Counted from the stretch's first letter, positions 16,453-25,377 are shown. The stretch: 64,000 bases of DNA from VXRJ01 sp964636705 (GCA_964636705.1 CAZWUJ010000011.1:1-64000), one strand, 5' to 3'. Made by a program: numbers and translations. The notes: generated by a model not told the origin, from the letters alone.

Positions 16453-17471
16453 GCCTCTCGCCTTCCTTCCGCGTCGAACTGGCCCACCAGCACCACCTCC
16501 GGCCGGAGGGCGACGCCGTACCGCTCCGCCACCACGTGCTGCACCCGCAGAATGAGGTCCCGGACATCACGTGCCTTCGCTCCCGCCCGCGTCACGATGA
16601 AGTTCGCGTGCGTATCCGAGACGCGCGCCCTGCCGATAGCGCAACCCTTGAGTCCGGCGCCATCGATCAGCGCGCCAGCCGTCGTCGGCAGGTGGTCCGG
16701 CAGGTCGCCGGCCGTCGCGTCGGGGTTCTGAAAGATGCAGCCGGCGCTAGGTTGGGCGAGTGGCTGCGTCCGCTTGCGAAAACGAAGGGACTCGCGCGCT
16801 GCCTCGCGGAGCCGCTCCGGCGGCGCTGGCGACACCGCGAACTCGGCCCAGGCAACCAGTTCGCCGGTCCTCTGCACGCGGCTTCGGTCGTAGCCGAACT
16901 CCATCGCGTCGCGCGGCGTCCGCACGATGCCGTCGGGAGCACTGGCGCCGTTCCGGGGAATGAGCCCGATGTGCGTCACCAGGTTTCCGATCGGCTGGTT
17001 CCGGAAATGCGCATTGCCGTGAATCGCGCCGCCGACCGTGCCCGGGGTGCCAGCCCACGCCTCCAGCCCGGCCAGGCCACGATGGATCGTCCAGCGGACC
17101 AGCCCGTTGATCGAGACGCCGGCCGATGCGCGGACCACGCCGGGAGCCACCTCGGAGATGGCCGCATACCGCGCGCGAACAACGATTCCACGCACCCCGT
17201 CATCCGCCACCAGAACGTTGGAACCGCCACCCAGCATCGTGACCGGCAATCCAAACTGCCGCGCCACGGCCAGCAGCCCGGTCAGATCTTCCTGCTTCCG
17301 CGCGTCAACCAGCCAGTCCGCATTCCCACCGATGCGAAACGTGGTGTGTCCGGCAAGCGGCTCCTCACGATGAACGCGGTCATCCCCGACGACCGCAGCC
17401 AGCGCGGCCCGTACCTGCCCGGGTGGTGCGGCCGCAACGGTTCGACGGAAGCGCGTCATCCGTGGATCCAC
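16449..17471 (-). CDS. murB: UDP-N-acetylenolpyruvoylglucosamine reductase
   Basis: A 340-residue FAD enzyme that reduces the MurA product to UDP-MurNAc. FRIGGNADWLVDA and LGGGSNVLVADDGVRGIVVR are the FAD-binding motifs; GTPGTVGGAIHGNA is the PCMH loop. The catalytic Ser position near the end of the family reads SAGCIFQNP, with Cys245 instead of Ser, a substitution I believe occurs in other MurB proteins. It overlaps pxpC by 16 bp upstream and murA by 4 bp downstream. Confidence 0.93.
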   Translation of the reverse strand: MDPRMTRFRRTVAAAPPGQVRAALAAVVGDDRVHREEPLAGHTTFRIGGNADWLVDARKQEDLTGLLAVARQFGLPVTMLGGGSNVLVADDGVRGIVVRARYAAISEVAPGVVRASAGVSINGLVRWTIHRGLAGLEAWAGTPGTVGGAIHGNAHFRNQPIGNLVTHIGLIPRNGASAPDGIVRTPRDAMEFGYDRSRVQRTGELVAWAEFAVSPAPPERLREAARESLRFRKRTQPLAQPSAGCIFQNPDATAGDLPDHLPTTAGALIDGAGLKGCAIGRARVSDTHANFIVTRAGAKARDVRDLILRVQHVVAERYGVALRPEVVLVGQFDAEGRREA

Positions 17472-18424
17472 TCCTGCTCCGCCGCTGCAAGCGCCGCATG
17501 TGCCGCGTCGATGTCACACGGGACGAAGTCGATCCAGTCGCCGGGGGCGAGTTGGCCCAGACGCGGCAGGTCGGCGGTGATTACCATGGCGATGCGCGGA
17601 TAACCGCCGGCCGTCTGGCGATCCGCCATGGCGACGATTACACCGCCGTCGGGCGGCGCCTGCACCGACCCGGCCGGGACCGCATGGGACAGGAACCCTT
17701 GCGGCAGGCTGCCGATATCGCAACCAAGGACCGCCGCGCCCTCAAGACGATACCCCATCCGATCCGACTCGGGTCGGATGGCATAGCGCGCTCCGGCAAC
17801 GGTGGCAAACGGATCCGCGTCACCGAAGAGATCGCAGTGGGGGCCAGGCAGAATTCGAACCCGCGCACCACCACCGACGGGGCGGCGCCTAGTGCGGGCA
17901 GCCGGCTGCCCGGCCACCGCCGGGCCCGGGGGCGCCGGGCCGATCCGCAGTCGATCGCCGCGGCGGAGCGCGCGCCCCTCCAGGCCGCCCATCCGGGTTC
18001 CGAGGTGGGTGGAGCGGCTTCCCAGCACGGGCGGAACATCGAGACCGCCGGCCACCGCTACGTAGGCCCGCGCACCGTCCGTCCGGCGGCCAAAGCGGAG
18101 GGTCTGGCCAGGATCCGCCCGGAGCACCGTATCCGAAGAGACCCGGTAGTCGTCGAGAAACAATTCGAACTCGGCGCCGCTGATCGCGATCCGGCAGGAC
18201 CGTTCGAAGCGCAGCATCGGACCGGTAAGCGTCACCTCCAGGGTGGCCGCCCCGGCATGGTTGCCCACCAGACGATTCGCCCGGCGATGGGCCGCCGGAT
18301 CCATTGCACCCGAGACGCTTACCCCGTGGTGCTGCCAACCCCAGCGGCCGAGATCCTGCACCGTAGTGAGCATCCCCGGCTCCTCGACGAGGATGCCACC
18401 GCGCGTGTCCGCGGTTGCCATCAC
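17456..18424 (-). CDS. pxpC: 5-oxoprolinase subunit C (KipA-like)
   Basis: The biotin-dependent carboxyltransferase-like large partner of PxpB. PxpABC opens 5-oxoproline to glutamate with ATP. The opening EEPGMLTTVQDLGRWGWQHH and GVSVSGAMDPAAHRRANRLV are diagnostic of the PxpC/KipA family, as is GARAYVAVAGGLDVPPVLGS. The N-terminus overlaps the pxpB stop by 4 bp. No pxpA is present in this window. Its place inside a cell-wall operon is unusual. Confidence 0.88.
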   Translation of the reverse strand: MMATADTRGGILVEEPGMLTTVQDLGRWGWQHHGVSVSGAMDPAAHRRANRLVGNHAGAATLEVTLTGPMLRFERSCRIAISGAEFELFLDDYRVSSDTVLRADPGQTLRFGRRTDGARAYVAVAGGLDVPPVLGSRSTHLGTRMGGLEGRALRRGDRLRIGPAPPGPAVAGQPAARTRRRPVGGGARVRILPGPHCDLFGDADPFATVAGARYAIRPESDRMGYRLEGAAVLGCDIGSLPQGFLSHAVPAGSVQAPPDGGVIVAMADRQTAGGYPRIAMVITADLPRLGQLAPGDWIDFVPCDIDAAHAALAAAEQEWIHG

Positions 18425-19185
18425 CGCTTGGCTTCCCGCGCCGCGTCAGCCGACCGTTCCGCGCTCAGTGCGCGGGCTCCCTGTTCGCGCTCGAGCAGGC
18501 GGTCGTAAGCCGCCTGGTCGATCGGCTCGAAGCGAACGAGATCCCCCGCATGAAGCCGGAACGGATCGGAGTCGACGGGATTGAAGAGCCGCAGGGGAAT
18601 CCGGCCGATCAACTGCCAGCCGCCCGGCGATGCGGCCGGGTAGACGCCGGTCTGCCGCCCGGCGATGCCAACCGTCCGGGCCGGCACCTGCACCCGCGGT
18701 GTGGCGCGGCGCGGCGCGGCAATGCGTGCGTCGACGGTACCCAGGTAGGCGAAGCCCGGCTGAAAGCCGAGCATGTAAACGCGATACACGGCGCCCTGAT
18801 GTCGCGCGATCACCTCCTCGCCGGCGCAACGCCCGAAGCGGGCCACCTCGGCGAGATCCGGGCCGTACACACCGCCGTAGCAAACCGGCAGGCGATGTTC
18901 GCGGCGCGGCGGCGTGGCATGACCCTCCGAGGTCCCACCAGCGAGTCGCGCCACCGCATCCCTCAGTGCCCCCATGTCGGCCCGTAGCGGATCGACGTGC
19001 ACCGTAACCGACGCGTACGCCTCCACGACGTCCCGTATGCCGCCCATCGTCAGCTGGCGCAGCGCCGCCGCCAAGGCAATCGCGCGCGCATTGATGGCAG
19101 GGTCTATCCGTTGCTCGAACTGCACGAGAAACGCCGCGTCACCATCCGGCATCAGGGTCCAGTCCGCGCCCTCTGCGAGAATCAC
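18421..19185 (-). CDS. pxpB: 5-oxoprolinase subunit B (KipI-like)
   Basis: A 254-residue PxpB/KipI-family protein. It has GDAAFLVQFEQRIDP at the N-terminus, VCYGGVYGPDLAEVA, the hallmark GFQPGFAYLG, and RTVGIAGRQTGVYPAASPGG near the end. It pairs with PxpC in 5-oxoproline cleavage; the Bacillus relative KipI also inhibits a sporulation kinase. Coupled by 4-bp overlaps to mpl upstream and pxpC downstream. Confidence 0.88.
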   Translation of the reverse strand: MILAEGADWTLMPDGDAAFLVQFEQRIDPAINARAIALAAALRQLTMGGIRDVVEAYASVTVHVDPLRADMGALRDAVARLAGGTSEGHATPPRREHRLPVCYGGVYGPDLAEVARFGRCAGEEVIARHQGAVYRVYMLGFQPGFAYLGTVDARIAAPRRATPRVQVPARTVGIAGRQTGVYPAASPGGWQLIGRIPLRLFNPVDSDPFRLHAGDLVRFEPIDQAAYDRLLEREQGARALSAERSADAAREAKR

Positions 19186-20606
19186 GCCGGCGTCTCCCCC
19201 ACCCTCTCTCCGTCGCGCATCCCGAAGCGTTCGCGCAGCCGTTCGCGCAGGCCGCCGAAGTCGCCGTTCGACATCAGCACTACCACGTCCCCCGCCCTTG
19301 CCTCAGTGTCCACCAGTGCGGCGATCGCCTCGATCGAGTCGACATGGCGGGCGCGGGTTCCCGAGGCGGTCACGTCGGCGGCGAGGCGAGCGGCATCGAG
19401 ACGGCGATCCGCCGGAATGCCGGCGCGGTACACAGGCGCGACCACCACTTCATCCGCCGCGGCGAGCGCCGCCACGTAGTTCGCCTGGAAAACGCGCCGG
19501 CACGACGTGGCGGAGCGGGGCTCGAACAGCGCCCAGATCCGGCCCGCGGGCAACGTGGCGCGCAGTGCCGCGAGGGTCTCGTGGACCGCCGTCGGATGGT
19601 GAGCGAAGTCGTCGTAGAGGGAAACACCCCGCCCGATCCCGCTAGGTTCGAGCCGGCGGCGGACGCCGCGAAAGGCGCCCAGCCCCGCCGCCAGCCGGTC
19701 GGCCGGCACTCCCGCCGCCGCGCCCGCCGCGATCGCGGCCAGCGCGTTCCGGACGTTGAAGGCGCCAAGCAGCGCCAACTCGACCCGGGCCACCATCGCG
19801 CCGTCATGGTCAACGCTGAACACCGTCCGGTCCGATCGATAGTCGATGTCCGTCGCCCGCCAGTCGGCGCCGTGCGCGAGACCGAAAGTCTCCACGGAAC
19901 AGTGGGCCGCGTCCGCCAGCGCGCGCGCCCCGGGATCGTCGGCGCCGAGGAGCAGCCGCCCGTTGCGCGGCACGAGGCCGGCGAAGCGGCGGAAGGCAAG
20001 GGTCAGGCTGTCCATGCCGGCGTAGATGTCAGCATGGTCGAATTCGAGACTGCCCACCACGGCAACAAAGGGCAGGTACTTCAGGAACTTGGCGGTCTTG
20101 TCGAAGAACGCGCTGTCGTACTCGTCTCCCTCGATCACGAAGATGTCGCTCCGCCCCAGGCGGTAGCCCGCGTCGAAGTTGCGCGGAACACCGCCCACCA
20201 GAAAGCTGGGCTCGGCGCCGGCGTTGACCAGCGCCCACGCGGTCATCGAAGTGGTGGTCGTCTTGCCGTGGGTTCCCGCAATGACGATGGGGCGCCGCCC
20301 CCAAAGGAAACGGTCACGCAGCGTTTCGGCGAGCGACGCGTACCGTATCCGCCGCTCCAGAACCACTTCCACTTCGGGGTTGCCGCGGGAGACCGCGTTG
20401 CCGATGACCACCAGATCGAGATCCGTCGTGACATGTGCCGCGTCGTAGCCGATCTGCGGCGCGATACCCTGCGACGCGAGGAACTGATCCATCGGGGGAT
20501 ATGCCTGCACGTCCGAGCCGGTCACGATCCATCCCTGCTGTTTCAGCATGGCGGCCAGCGTCGCCATCGCCGTCCCGCAGACCCCGATCAGATGGACACG
20601 CCTCAT
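19182..20606 (-). CDS. mpl: UDP-MurNAc:L-Ala-gamma-D-Glu-mDAP ligase
   Basis: Mpl attaches recycled tripeptide (L-Ala-gamma-D-Glu-meso-DAP) to UDP-MurNAc. The protein has the Mur-ligase N-terminal Rossmann start HLIGVCGTAMATLAAMLKQQ, the ATP loop GTHGKTTTTSMTAW, GDEYDSAFFDKTAKFLKYLP and the late SNGDFGG loop. These distinguish Mpl from MurC (GDEYDSAFFD is Mpl-specific to my knowledge). Overlaps ldcA by 4 bp. It implies meso-DAP peptidoglycan. Confidence 0.9.
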   Translation of the reverse strand: MRRVHLIGVCGTAMATLAAMLKQQGWIVTGSDVQAYPPMDQFLASQGIAPQIGYDAAHVTTDLDLVVIGNAVSRGNPEVEVVLERRIRYASLAETLRDRFLWGRRPIVIAGTHGKTTTTSMTAWALVNAGAEPSFLVGGVPRNFDAGYRLGRSDIFVIEGDEYDSAFFDKTAKFLKYLPFVAVVGSLEFDHADIYAGMDSLTLAFRRFAGLVPRNGRLLLGADDPGARALADAAHCSVETFGLAHGADWRATDIDYRSDRTVFSVDHDGAMVARVELALLGAFNVRNALAAIAAGAAAGVPADRLAAGLGAFRGVRRRLEPSGIGRGVSLYDDFAHHPTAVHETLAALRATLPAGRIWALFEPRSATSCRRVFQANYVAALAAADEVVVAPVYRAGIPADRRLDAARLAADVTASGTRARHVDSIEAIAALVDTEARAGDVVVLMSNGDFGGLRERLRERFGMRDGERVGETPA

Positions 20607-21535
20607 CCGACCGCCTCTTCTTCCATCAACAGCCGCCCGGTTGCACCTTCGGCCTCCAGTGTCACCTCGACACCGAGCGGGACCGTCAGCATCGGCGTCC
20701 CGGCGGTGTGGCCGGTCGGAAGGCCCCTTACGACCGGGCCGTCAATGTCCGCCAGAAGCTCGTCGAGGGCGTCGAATGCCGTGAGCGATCCGTCCGCTTC
20801 ATCGCACTCCGGAAAACAGGCGCACGCGACACCAGCGGCGCGGGCCAGAATCCCCGCCTGCCGGAGCTGCGTCAGCAACCGGTCGAGCCGGTACGGCCGC
20901 TCTCCCACGTCGTCGAGCAGCAGAATGTGACCGTCGGGAGGATCGAAGGCGAACCGGGTTCCGAGTGACGCCGCGAGAAGCGACAGGGTGCCGCCGAAGA
21001 GCGGCCCGCGCGCCCTTCCGGCACGCGCGGCGGCAAGGCCGCTCGCCACGACGGAGTGCGGAGGGCGCCCGCCCATGAGATGCGCCAGGAACGACTCCCG
21101 GTCGTAGCCCTCCTCGCCACGCGCCAGCGTTACCACCATCGGACCGTGGAACGTAACGAGGCCGCATTGCTGCGTCAGGCAGGTATGAAGCGCCGTCAGA
21201 TCACTACAGCCGATCAGCGCTTTGGGGCGTCGGCTCAGTTCCTCCGGATCGAGCAACGGCAACAGATGACCGCTACCGAAGCCGCCCCGTACCGCCATCA
21301 CGCCGACCGTCGACGGATCCCGCCATGCCGCCCGAAACTGCTCGGCCCGGCGCTCCGCCGGTCCCGCCACGTAGTCCCGACGCTCGAAGATCGACTCCTC
21401 AAAGACCGGCTCGAAGCCGAGCGTCCTCAACTCCCCAATGCCCTGGTCGAACGTGTGCCGATCGAACGGGCTGGCCGGCGCGACAATACTGATCCGATCG
21501 CCGGGGCGAAGGGCACGCGGCTTCAACATGCGCAC
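20603..21535 (-). CDS. ldcA: LD-carboxypeptidase (peptidase S66)
   Basis: A 310-residue S66 enzyme that removes the terminal D-Ala from recycled tetrapeptides so that Mpl can use the tripeptide. DRISIVAPASPFDR starts the family fold. GVMAVRGGFGSGHLLPLL and ALIGCSDLTALH contain the nucleophile region (S in GCSD). The Glu/His pair is expected in LLLDDVGERPYRLDRLL and LPTGHTAGTPMLTVPLG. It lies 12 bp after nagZ. Confidence 0.9.
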   Translation of the reverse strand: MRMLKPRALRPGDRISIVAPASPFDRHTFDQGIGELRTLGFEPVFEESIFERRDYVAGPAERRAEQFRAAWRDPSTVGVMAVRGGFGSGHLLPLLDPEELSRRPKALIGCSDLTALHTCLTQQCGLVTFHGPMVVTLARGEEGYDRESFLAHLMGGRPPHSVVASGLAAARAGRARGPLFGGTLSLLAASLGTRFAFDPPDGHILLLDDVGERPYRLDRLLTQLRQAGILARAAGVACACFPECDEADGSLTAFDALDELLADIDGPVVRGLPTGHTAGTPMLTVPLGVEVTLEAEGATGRLLMEEEAVG

Positions 21536-21547
21536 CTCTGGCGCCTG

Positions 21548-22648
21548 CTACGCATCGGCAAACTCCCGCATCCGCTCCGCGACTGCCTGATGGGCCTCGC
21601 AACCCAGCAGCTCGTTCAACTGTCGCGCCGTAGGCGGCCGCCAGCCACCGTCATCCACCAGGAACCGTTCCTTCGCACGGCGCTGCCGTGCGAGCGCCCG
21701 CTCCACCTGATCTACGGACAACTCCTCGTTCTCCACGGCGTAGATCAAGCGTTCGACCACCGCAACCTGCCTTGCCGGATCGACGCCGCAGAGAAGCAAC
21801 AGGTCGCAGCCAGCACGCAACGCCTCGAGGCTTGCCTCCGCGATGTCGCGATGGCGGACGATCGCGCCCATCTCCATGTCGTCCGTAGCGACAAGCCCCT
21901 CGAAGCCGAGCTCGGCGCGCAGCAGATCCGACACCACGGCACGCGACAGGGTGGCGGGCCGTTCCTCGTCGAGCGCGGGATAGCGCACGTGCGCCGTCAT
22001 CAGCATTGCGGCGCCGGCATCAATCGCAGCACGGAACGGCGCCAGTTCCACCTCGTCGAGCCGCGGCCGCTCCTGCTCTACTACCGGGACGTCCTTGTGC
22101 GAATCGACCGATGTGTCGCCATGCCCCGGAAAGTGTTTTCCACAGGCGGCTATTCCTTCGTCCTGCAGCGTGCGTACGAGCACCGCGCCGAGCTCGGCCG
22201 CCTTCTGTGGGTCGGACGACAGCGCCCGGTCACCAATCGCCGGATTCGACCGGTTCGTGTAGACGTCCAGCACCGGCGCATAGTCGAGCGTGATGCCGAC
22301 GGCACGGAGCTCCCGCGCCAGGGCGCGGGCGAAACGTTCCGCCAGCGCGGGATCGCCGCACCGCCCGAGGGTAGCGGCCGGCGGCCACTCCGTGCAGGGT
22401 GCGCGCAGCCGCTGGACGCGCCCGCCCTCCTGATCGATGCTCACCCACGGCGGCGTCTCCCGGGTCAACTGCTTCGCGGCATGGGCAAGCTCGGCCACCT
22501 GCAGCGGGGCCTCGACGTTCCGCGCGAAGAAAATGACGCCGCCCAGACCGAACTCCCGGGCCAGCGCGGCGAGTTCCACCGGGACGGCCCGACCATCGAA
22601 GCCGGCGACAATCAACTGCCCGATCTGGCGCCGAACGGCTCTGGACAT
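21548..22648 (-). CDS. nagZ: Beta-N-acetylglucosaminidase (GH3)
   Basis: A 366-residue GH3 enzyme. NagZ removes GlcNAc from 1,6-anhydro-muropeptides in the cytoplasm during wall recycling. GKHFPGHGDTSVDSHKDVP is the NagZ signature carrying the Asp/His catalytic dyad, and LVATDDMEMGAI contains the nucleophile Asp. No signal peptide is seen, which fits a cytoplasmic role. It is the first gene of the minus-strand nagZ-ldcA-mpl-pxpB-pxpC-murB-murA unit and faces a GHMP kinase gene. Confidence 0.9.
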   Translation of the reverse strand: MSRAVRRQIGQLIVAGFDGRAVPVELAALAREFGLGGVIFFARNVEAPLQVAELAHAAKQLTRETPPWVSIDQEGGRVQRLRAPCTEWPPAATLGRCGDPALAERFARALARELRAVGITLDYAPVLDVYTNRSNPAIGDRALSSDPQKAAELGAVLVRTLQDEGIAACGKHFPGHGDTSVDSHKDVPVVEQERPRLDEVELAPFRAAIDAGAAMLMTAHVRYPALDEERPATLSRAVVSDLLRAELGFEGLVATDDMEMGAIVRHRDIAEASLEALRAGCDLLLLCGVDPARQVAVVERLIYAVENEELSVDQVERALARQRRAKERFLVDDGGWRPPTARQLNELLGCEAHQAVAERMREFADA

Positions 22649-22695
22649 CCGGGACTGGCGGCTCCCGATGGAGCCGGGGGCTAGCGTGGCATCCC

Positions 22696-22703
22696 ATTAT
22701 AAT
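22696..22703. promoter_or_regulatory. Symmetrical -10 element shared by nagZ and kinase
   Basis: ATTATAAT is its own reverse complement, so TATAAT reads on both strands (plus 22698-22703, minus 22701-22696). It is 6 bp before the GTG at 22710 on the plus strand and 47 bp before the nagZ ATG on the minus strand. -35 hexamers are weak on both sides. Confidence 0.4.
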
Positions 22704-22709
22704 CCCGCG

Positions 22710-23708
22710 GTGCCGCTGCAGGCGTCGGCTCCGACCCGGATCGATCTGGCGGGCGGGACTCTCGACATCTGGCCGCTCTACCTGCTCCACGACCGTGTGC
22801 AGACGGTGAATGCGGCGATTACCCTCCGCGCCTCCTGCACCATCGCTGACTGCCCCGGAGATCGCCTGCAGATTGCCGCCACCGACACCGGCGCAGTTGC
22901 TGATGTGGCTGATGTCGCCGACCTCGACGATGCGCATCCCGCGCTCCGCCTGCCGGCGCGGATACTCCGTTTTTTCGGCGCGAAGGGGGTGGCGGTCGAA
23001 ACCCGCTCCGAGTCGCCGGTCGGCGCGGGGCTGGCCGGATCCTCCGCCCTGAACGTCGCGCTATGCGCGGGGATGGCCCGCTGGCTGGATCGGCGGATCG
23101 ACCCCGAAACGCTGCTCGACATCGCACGCGATATCGAGGTCCAGGTCATCGGCGTGCCGACCGGTGGACAGGACTACCGGCCAGCGTTCTACGGCGGCGT
23201 CGCCGCGATCGAGTTCGGGCCGGCCGGCGTGCGGCGGGTGCCGCTCCGGGTCTCGCCACAGACCCTCGAGGCTCGGATGGTCGTCGTCTACACCAGGCAG
23301 TCCCGCGATTCCGGCATCAACAACTGGGACGTCACGAAGCGCCGGATTGACGGCGACATGAGCCTCGTGACGCTGTTCGACGAGATCCGCGACGCGGCGG
23401 CGCGCGTCCGCGGAGCGCTTGAGCGATCCGACTGGCCCGAGCTCGCACGCTCGGTCGGACACGAATGGGAGCTGCGGAAGCGGCTCGCGCCCGGTGTCAC
23501 CACCGAGCGGATAGATCGGCTGTTCCGGCGTGCGTTCAACGCGGGGGCCGAGGCGGGAAAGGTGTGCGGCGCGGGTGGCGGGGGCTGCATCCTGTTCCTC
23601 GCGGAGCCGGACGCCAAGTCGTCCGTGCGGCAGGCGCTGGATGAGGCCGGCGCGAGACTTCTGGACTGCGGCATCGACACCGAAGGACTGCGTCTCACCG
23701 CCGATTAG
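22710..23708 (+). CDS. GHMP-family sugar kinase
   Basis: A 332-residue small-molecule kinase of the galactokinase/heptose-7-phosphate-kinase superfamily. SAPTRIDLAGGTLDIWPLYL is the N-terminal motif, ESPVGAGLAGSSALNVALCA the ATP loop, and VCGAGGGGCILFL the C-terminal GHMP motif. The closest named group by eye is the D-glycero-D-manno-heptose 7-phosphate kinase-like set, but the substrate is not determinable. GTG 22710 is chosen because it begins just before the conserved domain and directly after a -10 element; ATG 22668 and GTG 22686 are in-frame alternatives. Its divergence from nagZ suggests a recycled amino sugar, which is inference. Confidence 0.8.
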   Translation: MPLQASAPTRIDLAGGTLDIWPLYLLHDRVQTVNAAITLRASCTIADCPGDRLQIAATDTGAVADVADVADLDDAHPALRLPARILRFFGAKGVAVETRSESPVGAGLAGSSALNVALCAGMARWLDRRIDPETLLDIARDIEVQVIGVPTGGQDYRPAFYGGVAAIEFGPAGVRRVPLRVSPQTLEARMVVVYTRQSRDSGINNWDVTKRRIDGDMSLVTLFDEIRDAAARVRGALERSDWPELARSVGHEWELRKRLAPGVTTERIDRLFRRAFNAGAEAGKVCGAGGGGCILFLAEPDAKSSVRQALDEAGARLLDCGIDTEGLRLTAD

Positions 23709-24345
23709 ACCGCTGGCGCTGAAACGCCGCGCGTAACCGGGCCACCTGTCCGGGCAGGCGGTTCGTCCGGAAGAGGCGGATGCCGGCGACGCCGGCGGCC
23801 CCGGTCGCCGCTACTTCCCCGACGTTTTCCGTGTCGACCCCGCCGATGGCGAGGACCGGACACGGTGCGGCCGCGGCGACGATGGTGCGCAGGCCGTCGG
23901 GGCCGAGCGGCTCGCGCCCCGGCTTCGACGCCGACGCGTAGGCGGTGCCCGCTACCAGGTAGTCGACCCCGCTCTCCGCGGCGGCGCGCGCCGCCTCGGC
24001 GTCATGAACGGATCGGCCAAGGAGCCAGCCCCGCGGCCCCAGGGCCCGGACGCGCGCGGCATCGCGCGCATCGTCTTTCAGGTGGACCCCTGCCGCGCCG
24101 GCGGCGAGAGCGATATCGGCGCGGTCGTTCACGACGACCCGCGCCGCCGTCCCGCGGGTCCGAACGAGCGCTTCCTGTACCAGCGCCAGGAGATGGCGGT
24201 CCGTGAGTCCCGTCTCGCGGATCTGCACCAGGTCGACACCCGCTCGTGCGCAGGCGCCGATTGCCGCCAGCATCTCATCGACCGCCGCCTCGTCGCCACT
24301 CGCGTCCCCGGCGAAGACCCGGCGGTCGGTCACGAGGCAGATCAT
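23695..24345 (-). CDS. thiE: Thiamine-phosphate synthase family protein
   Basis: A 216-residue TIM barrel of the ThiE/TenI family. ThiE joins the pyrimidine and thiazole halves of thiamine. VDLVQIRETGLTDRHLLALV, VVVNDRADIALAAGAAGVHL, GRSVHD and DYLVAGTAYASASKPG follow the family, and IGGVDTENV is the phosphate loop. TenI-like (aminotransferase/isomerase-free) relatives look similar, so the exact function is less sure. It overlaps rnhB by 4 bp and, convergently, the kinase gene by 14 bp. It is the last gene of the ffh operon. Confidence 0.78.
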   Translation of the reverse strand: MICLVTDRRVFAGDASGDEAAVDEMLAAIGACARAGVDLVQIRETGLTDRHLLALVQEALVRTRGTAARVVVNDRADIALAAGAAGVHLKDDARDAARVRALGPRGWLLGRSVHDAEAARAAAESGVDYLVAGTAYASASKPGREPLGPDGLRTIVAAAAPCPVLAIGGVDTENVGEVAATGAAGVAGIRLFRTNRLPGQVARLRAAFQRQRSNRR

Positions 24346-25028
24346 CGGGGGGTGGCGATCCCGTCAAACAGCGATGGGGGCCTGAAGGTCCGCCGGTGCG
24401 CGTCGGAGTAGCCGTGGCGAGCGATCGTGTCCAGGTGGCGCCGCGTTCCGTATCCCTTGTGCCGATCGAAACCGTACCGGCCATCCATTGCGTGCAGGCG
24501 CACCATCTCGCGATCGCGTGTCACCTTCGCGACAATCGACGCTGCGGCGATGGCGGCGCATCGCCGGTCGCCGTGCGGAATCGCCTCGTGCGGCAGGTCG
24601 AGACCGGGAACACGGAAACCATCGACGATGGCGTAGTCGGCCGGGGGTGAGAGCGCTACGATCGCGCGGCGGATCGCATCGAGCGAGGCACGGTGAACGT
24701 TGAGACGGTCGACCTCGTCGACCGACGCGAACGCCACCGCCCAGGCGGCGCGCTCGACGATGAGCGCATGAAGGCGTTCGCGCTGGGCCGCGGTCAGCAG
24801 CTTGGAATCGCGCAGCCCGGGAAGACGCCGATCGGGATCAAGAACGACGGCGGCGGCAACTACCGGCCCGGCGAGCGCACCACGGCCCGCCTCGTCAGCT
24901 CCGGCGATGTGGGCGTAGCCACGCCGCCGAACCGCATTCTCGGCCGCCCGGGTCGCCCGTTGCGCCCGGGCCGCGGGACGCGCACCGTCCGTCCGGCGCA
25001 CACGGCTTGCCGACCGCGCCGTCGCCAC
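24342..25028 (-). CDS. rnhB: Ribonuclease HII
   Basis: Cuts the RNA strand of RNA-DNA hybrids and removes misincorporated ribonucleotides. IAGADEAGRGALAGPVVAAA holds the catalytic Asp-Glu pair; RDSKLLTAAQRERL, the strand YAIVDGF and AIAAASIVAKVTRDREM complete the site. The GTG at 25028 is chosen because it is 4 bp after the rplS stop; upstream sequence in this frame is antisense of rplS coding. The N-terminus has an Arg-rich extension of about 30 residues. Confidence 0.92.
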   Translation of the reverse strand: MATARSASRVRRTDGARPAARAQRATRAAENAVRRRGYAHIAGADEAGRGALAGPVVAAAVVLDPDRRLPGLRDSKLLTAAQRERLHALIVERAAWAVAFASVDEVDRLNVHRASLDAIRRAIVALSPPADYAIVDGFRVPGLDLPHEAIPHGDRRCAAIAAASIVAKVTRDREMVRLHAMDGRYGFDRHKGYGTRRHLDTIARHGYSDAHRRTFRPPSLFDGIATPR

Positions 25029-25032
25029 CCCT

Positions 25033-25377
25033 TCAGCGGCGCCGCCGCTCGCGGAGGCGCGCCGCCTTGCCCCGCAGTTTCCGGAGGAAGTACAGCTTCG
25101 CGCGGCGGACGCGGGCGGCACGGACGATCTCGATCTTGTCGATGGTCGGCGAGTGCAGCGGGAAAATGCGCTCCACCCCCTGGCCGAACGACACCTTGCG
25201 GACGGTGATGGTCGAACTGACACCGTGGTGGTGCTGGGCAATTACCAAACCCTCGAACACCTGGATGCGTTCCTTCTCTCCCTCTCGCACCTTGACGTGC
25301 ACCCGGACCGTATGGCCCGACTGAACGTCGGGGCGCTCGGTCAAGTACGGTTGTTCCACCGCATCGATCGCCTTCAT
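25033..25377 (-). CDS. rplS: 50S ribosomal protein L19
   Basis: A 114-residue protein at the 30S-50S interface. FEGLVIAQHHHGVSSTITVR and KLYFLRKLRGKAARL are the standard L19 segments. The ATG at 25375-25377 (MKAIDAVEQPYLTERPD) gives normal length. It lies between trmD and rnhB in the usual order. Confidence 0.95.
   Translation of the reverse strand: MKAIDAVEQPYLTERPDVQSGHTVRVHVKVREGEKERIQVFEGLVIAQHHHGVSSTITVRKVSFGQGVERIFPLHSPTIDKIEIVRAARVRRAKLYFLRKLRGKAARLRERRRR

Noticed and set aside
19344..20930. Plus-strand frame of about 530 codons opposite mpl and ldcA
   Set aside because: Antisense shadow of two well-supported Mur-pathway genes.
21056..22684. Plus-strand open frame of about 540 codons opposite nagZ and ldcA
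   Set aside because: Arg/Pro/His-rich composition typical of antisense frames in GC-rich genes; the minus strand encodes clear enzymes.
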